Assembly: GCA_024236235.1 (NCBI GenBank)
Contig: JACKKV010000001.1
Span: 248,001-312,000, forward strand
Source of the DNA: Novosphingobium sp.
GTDB lineage: Bacteria; Pseudomonadota; Alphaproteobacteria; Sphingomonadales; Sphingomonadaceae
DNA length: 64,000 nt
Direction: 5' to 3'
The notes under the pieces were generated by a model, which saw only the letters and a program-made list of their open reading frames with translations, was not told the origin of the DNA and made no database searches. Made by a program: the position numbers and the translations under genes. The stretch's first letter is position 1. Every line of letters starts with the position of its first letter. Shown here in pieces: positions 17,109 to 25,718 of the stretch.

Positions 17109-18304
17109 CGGGAGGACGATACCAGATCGTCCAGCAGCCGTTCCCAGGAATGGTTTTCAAGGTAGCGGATCCGCGCTGCTGCGGTCTGTGCGCGGTAACT
17201 CTCCAGATTGCCAAGCACCTGATTGATTCCCTCGATCAATGAGGATGAGCGGGTGAGCGGCACGCTCACACCGCAGCCCTCCTGATCGATCAGATCACCA
17301 AGCCAGGTCCCCCTGCCCGCCACGACGGGCACGCCAAGCAGCATCGCATCCACCAGAAGCCCCGATGTGCGTTCGCCAAAGTGGCTGGCAGCATAGGGCA
17401 GGACAAGTACATCAGCGCTGGCGATGAAGGAATCAAACTCTGCAGGCGTCAACGTCTGGTCGGCGATCATGCACCTCGACGCCCGAAGTTTTGCGAGAGA
17501 AGTCTCCAGCGTCTCTGAAACACCGTCCCGATGAATTGCCCGGACGACGCACTCGATGCCGGGTTGCTCGGCAAGATGGACTGCGGCGTCCACTGCCATC
17601 GCAAAACCCTTCTCGACGCGAACACCACCAGGAAAAACAATGCGGGTCGAGCTGCTCCGCTCAGCAACCGCAGCCGCACTCAGATGTCGCGCACGCGCAT
17701 CAGAGAAGGCGGGGCTCGGATGAGGCACTAACGAAGGTTGGAAGCCGAACGCTTCTTCAAACCGCTGCGCTGACTGAGCCGTTGGGAGGACCAGGCGGAC
17801 TCGGTTGCCGGCAGTAATTCTCTGCAGGAAAGGCGCCCATTTTCGCACAAAGCGCGCGCGCAACGGATTTTCAAAATGGATCCTGAAATATTGCATGACC
17901 GCTGTGACATCTGTCAGGCCGCGCCAGCGCAACAGTTTTTCCACCATTTGCGCATGGCCGAGGCTGGCGGTGTACATGAAAAGAACCGTCTTCCCCGCGC
18001 CTGCCTTCAGGGTGACTTCGCTCAATGCTGCTGACAGCTCCAGCCCGAACTGCCATTTGGCGAGCGGGCTGGATGGCACAACGCCAGCATCCCAGCTTCG
18101 CAACTTGAAAGTCGGTCGGATAAAAGGGTGATCTTGCAGAATCTGCGGATCGCATTGTTTTCCGGCGAGCACTATGAATTCGATGCCCGCTGCCGCACAC
18201 GCCTCGGCAAGGCGTTCATTGAAACTTAGATAATGACCATATTCGTCGATCAGATCCGGCTCGAGCGAGATCAGCCGGGTGCGCTGTCGCGGATTTCCGC
18301 TCAT
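17105..18304 (-). CDS. Family 4 glycosyltransferase
   Basis: A 399-residue GT-B protein. It opens LISLEPDLIDEYGHYLSFNERL, a glycan-locus type N-terminus, and holds the donor-half signature RIVFPGGVRVEKGFAMAV and later FGERTSGLLVDAMLLGVPVVAG, where the E-x7 motif lies. It overlaps by four bases at its end with the convergent gene at 16020 and at its start with the 2-hydroxyacid dehydrogenase (ATGA). It is therefore the last gene of the six-gene minus-strand operon that begins with the ABC exporter. Confidence 0.85.
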   Translation of the reverse strand: MSGNPRQRTRLISLEPDLIDEYGHYLSFNERLAEACAAAGIEFIVLAGKQCDPQILQDHPFIRPTFKLRSWDAGVVPSSPLAKWQFGLELSAALSEVTLKAGAGKTVLFMYTASLGHAQMVEKLLRWRGLTDVTAVMQYFRIHFENPLRARFVRKWAPFLQRITAGNRVRLVLPTAQSAQRFEEAFGFQPSLVPHPSPAFSDARARHLSAAAVAERSSSTRIVFPGGVRVEKGFAMAVDAAVHLAEQPGIECVVRAIHRDGVSETLETSLAKLRASRCMIADQTLTPAEFDSFIASADVLVLPYAASHFGERTSGLLVDAMLLGVPVVAGRGTWLGDLIDQEGCGVSVPLTRSSSLIEGINQVLGNLESYRAQTAAARIRYLENHSWERLLDDLVSSSR

Positions 18305-19230
18305 CCCAGCGCCTCGAACAGCAGATCGGTCGCCCTCACTGACACCCGGCGGACGGCGTCTTCCGTGTTCGATGCATTGTGGGAACCAAAAATGCAGCGC
18401 GGATGGTCACGCAGCGGGCTGGCAGCGGGCAAGGGTTCGATCTCGAACACGTCAAGCGCAGCCGAATGAACCCGTCCATCTGCCAAGGCGCGAATAAGGG
18501 CCGCCTCGTCGATCACCGGGCCGCGGGCAACGTTCACGAGCCGCAAGCCCGGCCGGGCCAGGTTCAAGGCAGCCTCATCCAGCATGTGATGCGTTGCCGC
18601 GTTCAACGGGCAAGTGAAGACGGCGAAATCGGCAATGGCCAACGCATCCGGCCAGACACCGGCAGCAACGCCTTCAGGCAGCGCCGCAGGGTCCAGCAGC
18701 GGATCAACCGCAAGCACCCGAATGCCTGCGGCAACGAGACGCCTTGCGGTCTGCCGTCCGATGTCCCCCATCCCGACCAGCACCGCCGTGCGCGCTTCCA
18801 GCGAAATTCCGCGCGGCTTGGGCCATTCGCCCGCGCGCACACCGCGATCGATGCCCCAGGTTTCGCGTGCCAGTCCGGTCACGTAATGCATCGCGATATC
18901 GGCCACCTCGGCCCCGAAAGCCGCTGGCGTATTGGTTATGGGCAGATGCAGCCGGCGCGCGGCATCGAAATCGACATTGTCAACGCCCACCCCCCATTTG
19001 ACGCAGGCTCGCAGGCGCCCTGCCCGGCCGGCCTCGAACACGCGGGCGGTCGCGGGATCGTCGCCGATGATCCAGCCGTCAAATTCAGGCACCAGCCGGA
19101 CCAGCTCGTCCTCGGGCACGATCTGCACGAAATCCGGGATGACCAGTTCGGCACCACGCGCGGCGAAGACAGGGTGCATCTCTTCGGCGATTCCGATCAT
19201 CGGCGGGCAGGTCAGCAGAACCCGGGTCAT
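18301..19230 (-). CDS. D-2-hydroxyacid dehydrogenase family protein
   Basis: A 309-residue NAD-dependent oxidoreductase of the phosphoglycerate/formate dehydrogenase family. The Rossmann motif GMGDIGRQTARRL is intact. The catalytic Arg is in VNVARGPVIDE, the Glu in FEIEPLP, and the His in FGSHNASNTEDAV, where the usual TPH is replaced by GSH. Substrates of the family are 2-keto/2-hydroxy acids. Its start overlaps the cytidylyltransferase stop by four bases (ATGA), implying translation coupling. In that setting it probably shapes a sugar acid or hydroxy acid that is then CMP-activated, rather than serving serine synthesis. Confidence 0.85.
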   Translation of the reverse strand: MTRVLLTCPPMIGIAEEMHPVFAARGAELVIPDFVQIVPEDELVRLVPEFDGWIIGDDPATARVFEAGRAGRLRACVKWGVGVDNVDFDAARRLHLPITNTPAAFGAEVADIAMHYVTGLARETWGIDRGVRAGEWPKPRGISLEARTAVLVGMGDIGRQTARRLVAAGIRVLAVDPLLDPAALPEGVAAGVWPDALAIADFAVFTCPLNAATHHMLDEAALNLARPGLRLVNVARGPVIDEAALIRALADGRVHSAALDVFEIEPLPAASPLRDHPRCIFGSHNASNTEDAVRRVSVRATDLLFEALG

Positions 19231-19916
19231 GACTGCCTCCGCAGGGCAACGGCTTCGGCCAGATCCCAGTCATCCGGCCCGTCGATATCAAGCGATTCAA
19301 GCTTTGGCGTCTCGAACAGTAACGGATCACGCCCGATGCGGGCGCCTGTCGCGGAAAAACTATTGGCACTGAAGATATAGAGGTTCGAATTTTCCTCGAA
19401 CCAGAGTTCCAGATCCTGTGTGCGGATCAGATTGTCCGGATCGTGATTCACCGCTGATCCGTCTTCCCGATAGAAGCGGGTTTGCACACGGTTGACCGTG
19501 AACAGGCTGTCAGCCCGCCCTTCGGCCACCGCCGTGCGATAGGAAGCCAGCGCATTGCGCATGGTGTCCGCAGAGAGGAGCGGGTTCGTCGTGTGAGTCA
19601 TCAGGTAGATGTCGGCCGGGACACTGGCGATATCGTCAGCGATAACCAGATTCATCGAGACATGATCGCCCCGGATTTCCTCAGGCCGGCTACGAATGTT
19701 CAGCTTGCCGGAACGGGTGAACGCCTCGATGCCGCTTTCCGCCAGCTCTGCCTGAGCGTCAGTATTGATCACAACCTCGTCAATTTCGTCCATGCCGATC
19801 AATGTCGACAGCATCCACTGGTAGAGCGGACGACCGGCAAAGCTGCGAAAATTCTTGGATTTCACTCGTTCACTGTTTGCTTTCATCGGCAACAGCGCGA
19901 CAACGCGGTCGGTCAT
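19227..19916 (-). CDS. Acylneuraminate cytidylyltransferase-family nucleotidyltransferase
   Basis: A 229-residue protein of the CMP-NeuAc/CMP-Kdo synthetase superfamily. The N-terminal nucleotide loop reads LPMKANSERVKSKN where classical NeuA proteins have PARxGSKGxxxKN, so the loop is a recognisable but divergent type. VVINTDAQAELAE, DIYLMTHTTNPLL and the late DGPDDWDLAEA (metal-binding acidic pair) follow the family order. The start is ATG 19916 with AGGAAG upstream. No NeuB- or KdsA-like synthase is present nearby, so the activated sugar is not sialic acid by context. It overlaps the dehydrogenase downstream. Confidence 0.85.
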   Translation of the reverse strand: MTDRVVALLPMKANSERVKSKNFRSFAGRPLYQWMLSTLIGMDEIDEVVINTDAQAELAESGIEAFTRSGKLNIRSRPEEIRGDHVSMNLVIADDIASVPADIYLMTHTTNPLLSADTMRNALASYRTAVAEGRADSLFTVNRVQTRFYREDGSAVNHDPDNLIRTQDLELWFEENSNLYIFSANSFSATGARIGRDPLLFETPKLESLDIDGPDDWDLAEAVALRRQS

Positions 19917-19928
19917 CAACTCTTCCTC

Positions 19929-20825
19929 TTAACGCGGGTAATAATAGCGGTCTTTGCGCTCGCGCAGCAGGCGGCGGTGGTCATTGGCCCCACGATAGGT
20001 GCCCCAATACTGGCAGAAACGAAACATCGCGATTTCGGCCGCAATCTTGATCTCGCTGCGCCGCTTGGTCCGCCCGCTGGCGACCGCTTCGTGCCAGTCC
20101 AGGCTCGCCCCGATCATGACGTAGCGCAGGAAGTCGCGGAAGCCCACGTGAAGCTCCGGCATGATCTGCTGCATTGCCACGGCCTCGCGCTCGTACCGCG
20201 TCTTAACCTGCGACCATTTCTCTTCATGCAGATGGAAAACCGGAGCCTCGGCGACATAACCAATGGCATGCCCCTCGGCGACAAGGGCCTTTGCCAGCAT
20301 CATGTCCTCAAGCCCGGTGATCTCCTCGTCGAAGGGGTGTTCGGCCCAGACCTCGGCAGAAAGCGCCGCGTTGGCGTTATTGCAAAAGAAACCTTCCTGG
20401 GGAATCGCGGAACTCTCGGGGAAGTATTTGCGGAACAGCATTTCTTCGGAAAATTTGGAAACCCCGGCCCGGCCGATCTGGCGACCATAGGAATAGGAGA
20501 CGCGGCCATCCAGCACCGGCTCGATCAGGCGGGCCAACCAGTCGGGCGAGGCCGGAATGCAATGGCCTGACAGAAAGACAAGCACCTTGCCACGCGATGC
20601 AGCGCACCCCTGATTGAGCGAGCGCCCGAAGGTGAAGTCGGCCTTGGCAATTGTCTCGATGCGACAACCATGCGCGCGTGCGATTTCGACAGTTCCATCG
20701 GTTGACCCGGAATCCACCAGCACCGTCTCGTGGCTTGCCTCCCCGGTCTGGGCGGCAATCGCTTCGAGCACCTCGCCAAGCCAGCGAGCTTCATTGTAGG
20801 TACGAATGACGATACTGGCGTCCAT
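19929..20825 (-). CDS. Family 2 glycosyltransferase (rhamnosyltransferase-like)
   Basis: A 298-residue GT-A enzyme: SIVIRTYNEARWLGEVL, VLVDSGSTDGT, and a VLVFLSGHCIPA segment in place of a strict DxD. NAALSAEVWAEHPFDEE and GLEDMMLAKAL hold the late ED pair. The protein ends in a basic, tyrosine-rich tail (DRYYYPR). It lies in the operon between FkbM and the cytidylyltransferase, nine or so bases from the latter. Which sugar it transfers is unknown; GDP-fucose or the CMP-linked sugar are both candidates by context. Confidence 0.88.
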   Translation of the reverse strand: MDASIVIRTYNEARWLGEVLEAIAAQTGEASHETVLVDSGSTDGTVEIARAHGCRIETIAKADFTFGRSLNQGCAASRGKVLVFLSGHCIPASPDWLARLIEPVLDGRVSYSYGRQIGRAGVSKFSEEMLFRKYFPESSAIPQEGFFCNNANAALSAEVWAEHPFDEEITGLEDMMLAKALVAEGHAIGYVAEAPVFHLHEEKWSQVKTRYEREAVAMQQIMPELHVGFRDFLRYVMIGASLDWHEAVASGRTKRRSEIKIAAEIAMFRFCQYWGTYRGANDHRRLLRERKDRYYYPR

Positions 20826-21007
20826 GCTTACTCAGCCTGCCCCCGGCGCTGTAATTCCTGCCCGCCTTCTATCGACTTACTTGGTTAATAAAGTCCAAAC
20901 CGGCGATGGGTGCTGGCCTGGCCAACGCACGAATTCCAATCCAGCCGCCGCGCGCATTTCAAGGAAATCCGGTCATTTTCGCGGCGCGCAACACCTGCGC
21001 ACACCAG

Positions 21008-21856
21008 TCAGATTCGTGCGACCAACCGACGGATCCGGCGCGCCACCTTGTGAAAAAAGGTTTTGGGATAGGAAATGTTGCGTCGGAGCGCGGCGTCGAT
21101 CCGCTCGCTGTCGGGCGGATCACTGAAGGCGACCAGATTACCCCAGGCATCCGCCGGAATTTCCGCCGGCCAGCGCAAAATGCGCCGCCACTGATGGCGC
21201 ACACCGTATCGCTCAATCGGATACCACTCGCTTGCAAAGACGCTATAACCGCGATCCACCAGATATTGCGCAAGCTCCCCGGTCGAATAGCCGTTGGGAA
21301 GTGTCTTCGTATCCTCGAATTCGGCAATAATCACACGCGGGCGAATGGAATGGAAATCAAGCCCTGACAGCACCGACATCTCATGCCCTTCCACATCGAT
21401 CTTGAGGAAATCGATCGCTGCAAGTTCATGCTCCCGCACGACGTTATTGAGGGTTGTGGTGGAAACGCGGCCGGTCTCGTTATGGCTTTCGTGGAAGGCT
21501 GACAGGCCGCTGATCCCCGTGCTGACGGGTGACGAGAAGAATGCAACATTCTCGCGAACCTCGTCACTCACGGCAAGCGGCGACAGCCAGACCCCGGCAT
21601 AGTTTTGCGGAGACGCGGCCATATTCGCCTCCAGCCTTTCCCGATTTGCGCTATCCGGCTCGAACGCCAGCACTTTCCAGCCAGATCGGGCGAAACTGGC
21701 GAGGGAGCTGCCAAAATGAGCGCCGACGTCAACCATCACTCCGGGTTTGCGTGCAGCATCAAGCAGGTCGAACACGAGTGCACATTCGTCCAGCCCCGCG
21801 CGAAGTTTGCGCGGAATTTCCGGTCCGTCGAGCCGCGGCGCCTGGCGACCAATCAT
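21008..21856 (-). CDS. FkbM-family SAM-dependent methyltransferase
   Basis: A 282-residue protein. The SAM-binding motif is VMVDVGAHFGSS, followed by KVLAFEPDSANRERL and the family signature AIDFLKIDVEGHEMSVLSGL. FkbM enzymes O-methylate sugars or polyketides, and in glycan loci they usually cap or decorate the polysaccharide. I took ATG 21856; a TTG at 21928 directly after an in-frame stop would add 24 residues. The 182 bases downstream, before the GT2 start, hold no gene. It sits second in the exporter-led operon. Confidence 0.85.
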   Translation of the reverse strand: MIGRQAPRLDGPEIPRKLRAGLDECALVFDLLDAARKPGVMVDVGAHFGSSLASFARSGWKVLAFEPDSANRERLEANMAASPQNYAGVWLSPLAVSDEVRENVAFFSSPVSTGISGLSAFHESHNETGRVSTTTLNNVVREHELAAIDFLKIDVEGHEMSVLSGLDFHSIRPRVIIAEFEDTKTLPNGYSTGELAQYLVDRGYSVFASEWYPIERYGVRHQWRRILRWPAEIPADAWGNLVAFSDPPDSERIDAALRRNISYPKTFFHKVARRIRRLVARI

Positions 21857-22011
21857 GACCGCCCCATCCCGCCACGAGCAATGCAGGCGAGTTCCGCCAT
21901 GTGCCCCGTCCGCCGACGACTCGGGCAATCAACAGGCCCGTCAATGTCTGAAAAAGCCATCACGTCTCCCTTTCTCATGGCGCTTCATTAAAAAATGATG
22001 CGATCTTCGCC

Positions 22012-23862
22012 CTACGCTTCCTCGCCGGCGAGCTGGCGAAACGGCTGAAAGGATCCTGCCAGTTCGTCATAAGTCCCACTTGCGCCGATCAAGCCGCCCT
22101 CCACGTAGTGAATAACGTCGGCCTGCCGGATCGTCGACAGGCGGTGCGCGATCGCGATGATCGTCCGTTCGCCCCTGAGGCGTGTAATGGCCGCCGACAC
22201 TTCACGTTCTGTCACAGTATCGAGCGCGGCGGTCGCCTCATCAAACACGAGCACCCCCGGATTTCCGTAAAGCGCCCGGGCAATGGCGACCCGCTGTCGC
22301 TGGCCACCCGACAACATTGCGCCGTCCTCACCCACCACAGCCCGCAACCCGTCGGGGTGAGCGCGAAAAATATCGGCAACGGCTGCGGCTTCGAGCGCCT
22401 GCCAAACCGCATCGTCATCAATCTGTTCGGGCCGCAACCCGAACGCGACATTCTCGCGAACGCTGCGCGGGGCGATGAAGGGTGACTGGCCGACATGGCC
22501 AATCTGCTTGTGCCACACGCTCAGATGCCGGAACACGTCCCAGCCATCGCAAGTAACGCGGCCCGATTGTGGTTGCAGCAATCCCATCGCGATCAGGGCC
22601 AGCGTCGACTTGCCACCGCCCGATGGCCCGCAAAAGGCCACAAATTTCCCGGCAGGAATTTCGAGCGAAACACCATCGACCGCAGGCCCGGCTGCACCAG
22701 GATAGGAAAAGCTGGCATCCTCGATCCGCAAGGCCTCGCGCATCGTTGCCGAGGCGCCATCCGGGAGGGGCAGATCCTCCGAGCGATAAGTCTCGCGCCG
22801 ATTGTTCAGTGGATCATAGCCGGCAAGTATTTGCGGTCTTGCAGATTCAAGCGCGGTCATCATCCGGATGCGGGCATCCCGTGCCTGCCGCATCTGTTGC
22901 AACGCATCCGTAAAGCGGGATACCGCGGCGGTGACCCTGAGGCCCGCAAAACCCAGGATTGCCAGCGTCGGCAGGGCGCCTGCCAACCCTCCCTCCCGCC
23001 CGGCAAACCACGTGGCGGAAATGGCTATGCCAGCGGCCAGCACCAGTTCGTTCATGGCCCGGGGAAACATGCCGAGCGCGCGGATACGGCGGCTGGCGAG
23101 AGCGAAACTACCAGCGACAGCACTGAAACGTTCGCGCATGATATCCTGACGCCCCGCCAGCCGAACGTCGAGCAGCCCGCGCATCGCCTCGGCCGTAACC
23201 GACTGCAATGCCAGTTGCGCATGACGAAGGCGTTCGCCCAGAGAGCCGGAAAGCGTGCGCGTTGACGCAAGAAACAGCGCGGCGACAACGCCCAGAACCA
23301 GCCCCGAGCCCACAACCAGCAGGGGGTCGATCGCCAGCATCAAGGCGACCAGCATCGCCGTGATGATCGCGATATCCGCTGCTGCCTGAAGGAGCGGAGA
23401 AAACGCGCCGGTAAAAACGGTCAGGACCGAATTGAGAATCTGCACCGGATTTGCCGTGCCCCGCCCCCGCATCAGATCGAGCGGCAACTCCTGATAACCA
23501 TCAAACAGCTCGGCAGCGACATATTCATACCGCTTCATCGAGAAGCGCAGCAGCCCGAAGGAAGACAAAAGCCAAAGCAGGTTCTTCAAGGCGAAGACCG
23601 CCACCAGCAGAGCCCCGGTCAGCAGCGCAAAGACAGCCCCTGTATGCCCCTGGCCCACGGCCAGGTACAGATCGGCAATCCATCGTGCCTGACCATCGTG
23701 TGCACCACCGCCAAGGACAGACAAATAAGCGAAAAGAAAGAACATTCCGACAATTTCAAGCGAACCGGAAACTGCCAGAAGCACCACCAGTCCGCCCGAT
23801 ATCATCCGCTGCCGCAGATCCAGCAGGCGCCAGAAGTCCCTGAATGTTTCGAAGAAGATCAT
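22012..23862 (-). CDS. ABC transporter, fused permease-ATPase (PglK/MsbA-like exporter)
   Basis: A 616-residue half transporter. Six hydrophobic helices occupy about residues 20-310. The ATPase domain follows: Walker A CGPSGGGKST, signature LSGGQRQR, Walker B GVLVFDEAT and the H-loop AIAHRLST. The N-terminus FRDFWRLLDLRQRMISGGLVVL and the LEIVGMFFLFAYLSVL helix resemble PglK-type lipid-linked oligosaccharide flippases. It heads the operon containing the cytidylyltransferase, dehydrogenase and glycosyltransferases, so flipping of the finished lipid-linked glycan is the likely role. No Wzx flippase or Wzy polymerase is in the window. Confidence 0.88.
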   Translation of the reverse strand: MIFFETFRDFWRLLDLRQRMISGGLVVLLAVSGSLEIVGMFFLFAYLSVLGGGAHDGQARWIADLYLAVGQGHTGAVFALLTGALLVAVFALKNLLWLLSSFGLLRFSMKRYEYVAAELFDGYQELPLDLMRGRGTANPVQILNSVLTVFTGAFSPLLQAAADIAIITAMLVALMLAIDPLLVVGSGLVLGVVAALFLASTRTLSGSLGERLRHAQLALQSVTAEAMRGLLDVRLAGRQDIMRERFSAVAGSFALASRRIRALGMFPRAMNELVLAAGIAISATWFAGREGGLAGALPTLAILGFAGLRVTAAVSRFTDALQQMRQARDARIRMMTALESARPQILAGYDPLNNRRETYRSEDLPLPDGASATMREALRIEDASFSYPGAAGPAVDGVSLEIPAGKFVAFCGPSGGGKSTLALIAMGLLQPQSGRVTCDGWDVFRHLSVWHKQIGHVGQSPFIAPRSVRENVAFGLRPEQIDDDAVWQALEAAAVADIFRAHPDGLRAVVGEDGAMLSGGQRQRVAIARALYGNPGVLVFDEATAALDTVTEREVSAAITRLRGERTIIAIAHRLSTIRQADVIHYVEGGLIGASGTYDELAGSFQPFRQLAGEEA

Positions 23863-24100
23863 CGAGGCCGTTCCACGGGGCCTCTGGTAACTTCACCGCC
23901 TCCCCCGCGCAAGCAACGAGCCCCCGCACGCAAGAGTTTCACACAGTCTCCGGACCGGGACAACAGTGCGGGCGCACTGCCCTTAAAACAATATCAAGGT
24001 TCTCACTCTATTCACCATTCCAGATCAGCAATTGTCAGCCATGCGAACGCCACAGCGGACGCGTGGAGGCAGCCAGACTACCCAGAGGGGAAACAGGGCA

Positions 24101-25639
24101 ATGAGCGCATTCGGACGGAAGAACGGCATCGGTGGCATGAGCGCCGGCGCGCGTCCTTCCTTTGGTGTTGCCCGCCCGATGAAGGGCGGCGCTGCCGCAG
24201 AAGGGCCGGCAGCCAAGGCGCCGGTTCCGGGCGGTGAACAGTTCCCGCCGATCCCCGGCGGCATGAGCGCGGGCGGCATGCCACCATCCGGCGGCGTACC
24301 CGAAAAAGCGGACGCGATGAGCCGCCTGCAGGACCGCGCCAACAATGTGGTCGAAGGCCAGGCCAAGATCGAAGGCTTCGAAGCCAGCGTTCACAAGATC
24401 AAGGAACAGGTGCTGCCGCGCCTGCTCGAACGCGTCGATCCCGAGGCGGCGGCCACTCTGTCCAAGGAAGAACTGTCCGAGGAATTCCGCCCGATCATCA
24501 TGGAAGTGTTGGCCGAACTGAAGGTCACGCTTAACCGGCGCGAGCAATTCGCGCTGGAAAAGGTGCTGATTGACGAATTGCTCGGCTTCGGTCCGCTGGA
24601 AGAACTGCTCAACGATCCTGACGTATCCGATATCATGGTCAACGGGCCGGACCAGACCTACATTGAAAAGAAGGGCAAGCTGACCATTGCCCCGATCCGG
24701 TTCCGTGACGAACAGCACCTGTTCCAGATCGCGCAGCGCATCGTCAACCAGGTCGGCCGCCGGGTCGACCAGACCACGCCGCTGGCTGACGCCCGCCTCA
24801 AGGATGGCAGCCGCGTCAACGTGATCGTGCCGCCGCTCAGCCTGCGCGGCACGGCCATCTCCATTCGTAAGTTCTCCGAAAAGCCGATCACGCTGGACAT
24901 GCTCGAAGGCTTCGGCTCGATGAGCAAGAAGATGTGCACCGCGCTGAAGATTGCGGGCGCATGCCGGATGAACGTCGTCATCTCGGGCGGTACCGGTTCG
25001 GGCAAGACGACCATGCTCAACGCCCTGTCGAAGATGATCGACCCGGGCGAGCGCGTGCTGACCATCGAAGACGCGGCCGAACTGCGGTTGCAGCAGCCGC
25101 ACTGGCTGCCACTGGAAACACGCCCGCCGAACCTTGAAGGCCAGGGCGCGATCACCATCGGCGACCTCGTCAAGAACGCCCTGCGTATGCGTCCTGACCG
25201 CATTATCCTGGGCGAAATTCGTGGCGCGGAATGTTTCGACCTTCTCGCCGCGATGAACACCGGCCACGACGGTTCGATGTGTACGCTGCACGCCAACAGC
25301 CCGCGCGAGTGCCTGGGTCGTATGGAAAACATGATCATGATGGGCGACATCAAGATTCCCAAGGAAGCCATCAGCCGCCAGATCGCGGAATCGGTGGATC
25401 TGATCGTGCAGGTCAAGCGCCTGCGCGACGGCTCGCGCCGCACCACCAACATCACCGAAGTGATCGGGATGGAAGGCGATGTGATCGTGACGCAGGAACT
25501 CTTCAATTTCGAATATCTGGACGAAAGCGAAGACGGCAAGATTCTTGGCGAATTCCGCTCGTCAGGCCTGCGCCCCTACACGCTGGAAAAGGCGCGCCAG
25601 TTCGGCTTCGATCAGGCGTATCTGGAAGCCTGCCTCTGA
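24101..25639 (+). CDS. cpaF: CpaF/TadA-type pilus secretion ATPase
   Basis: A 512-residue VirB11/PulE-family ATPase that powers assembly of Flp/tight-adherence pili. After a Gly/Pro/Ala-rich linker of about 60 residues come LLGFGPLEELLNDPDVSDIMVNG, Walker A SGGTGSGKTT, the Asp-box TIEDAAEL, Walker B RIILGEIRGAE and the His-box GSMCTLHANS. The start is ATG 24101 with GAGGGGAAACAGGG upstream; the frame is open 23 codons further. No other tad/cpa gene is adjacent, so its partners are elsewhere. A promoter must lie in the 238-base gap before it. Confidence 0.95.
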   Translation: MSAFGRKNGIGGMSAGARPSFGVARPMKGGAAAEGPAAKAPVPGGEQFPPIPGGMSAGGMPPSGGVPEKADAMSRLQDRANNVVEGQAKIEGFEASVHKIKEQVLPRLLERVDPEAAATLSKEELSEEFRPIIMEVLAELKVTLNRREQFALEKVLIDELLGFGPLEELLNDPDVSDIMVNGPDQTYIEKKGKLTIAPIRFRDEQHLFQIAQRIVNQVGRRVDQTTPLADARLKDGSRVNVIVPPLSLRGTAISIRKFSEKPITLDMLEGFGSMSKKMCTALKIAGACRMNVVISGGTGSGKTTMLNALSKMIDPGERVLTIEDAAELRLQQPHWLPLETRPPNLEGQGAITIGDLVKNALRMRPDRIILGEIRGAECFDLLAAMNTGHDGSMCTLHANSPRECLGRMENMIMMGDIKIPKEAISRQIAESVDLIVQVKRLRDGSRRTTNITEVIGMEGDVIVTQELFNFEYLDESEDGKILGEFRSSGLRPYTLEKARQFGFDQAYLEACL

Positions 25640-25718
25640 TCCGTCCGGCGATGGCCGCGCGATGCACGGTCTGAAATCAATCGCTTGATCCGAACGGGGA
25701 GCGCCGTAAAGCGGTGCG

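Noticed and set aside
24035..25291. A 418-codon open frame antisense to cpaF
   Set aside because: Shadow of cpaF; the residues show no recognised pattern.
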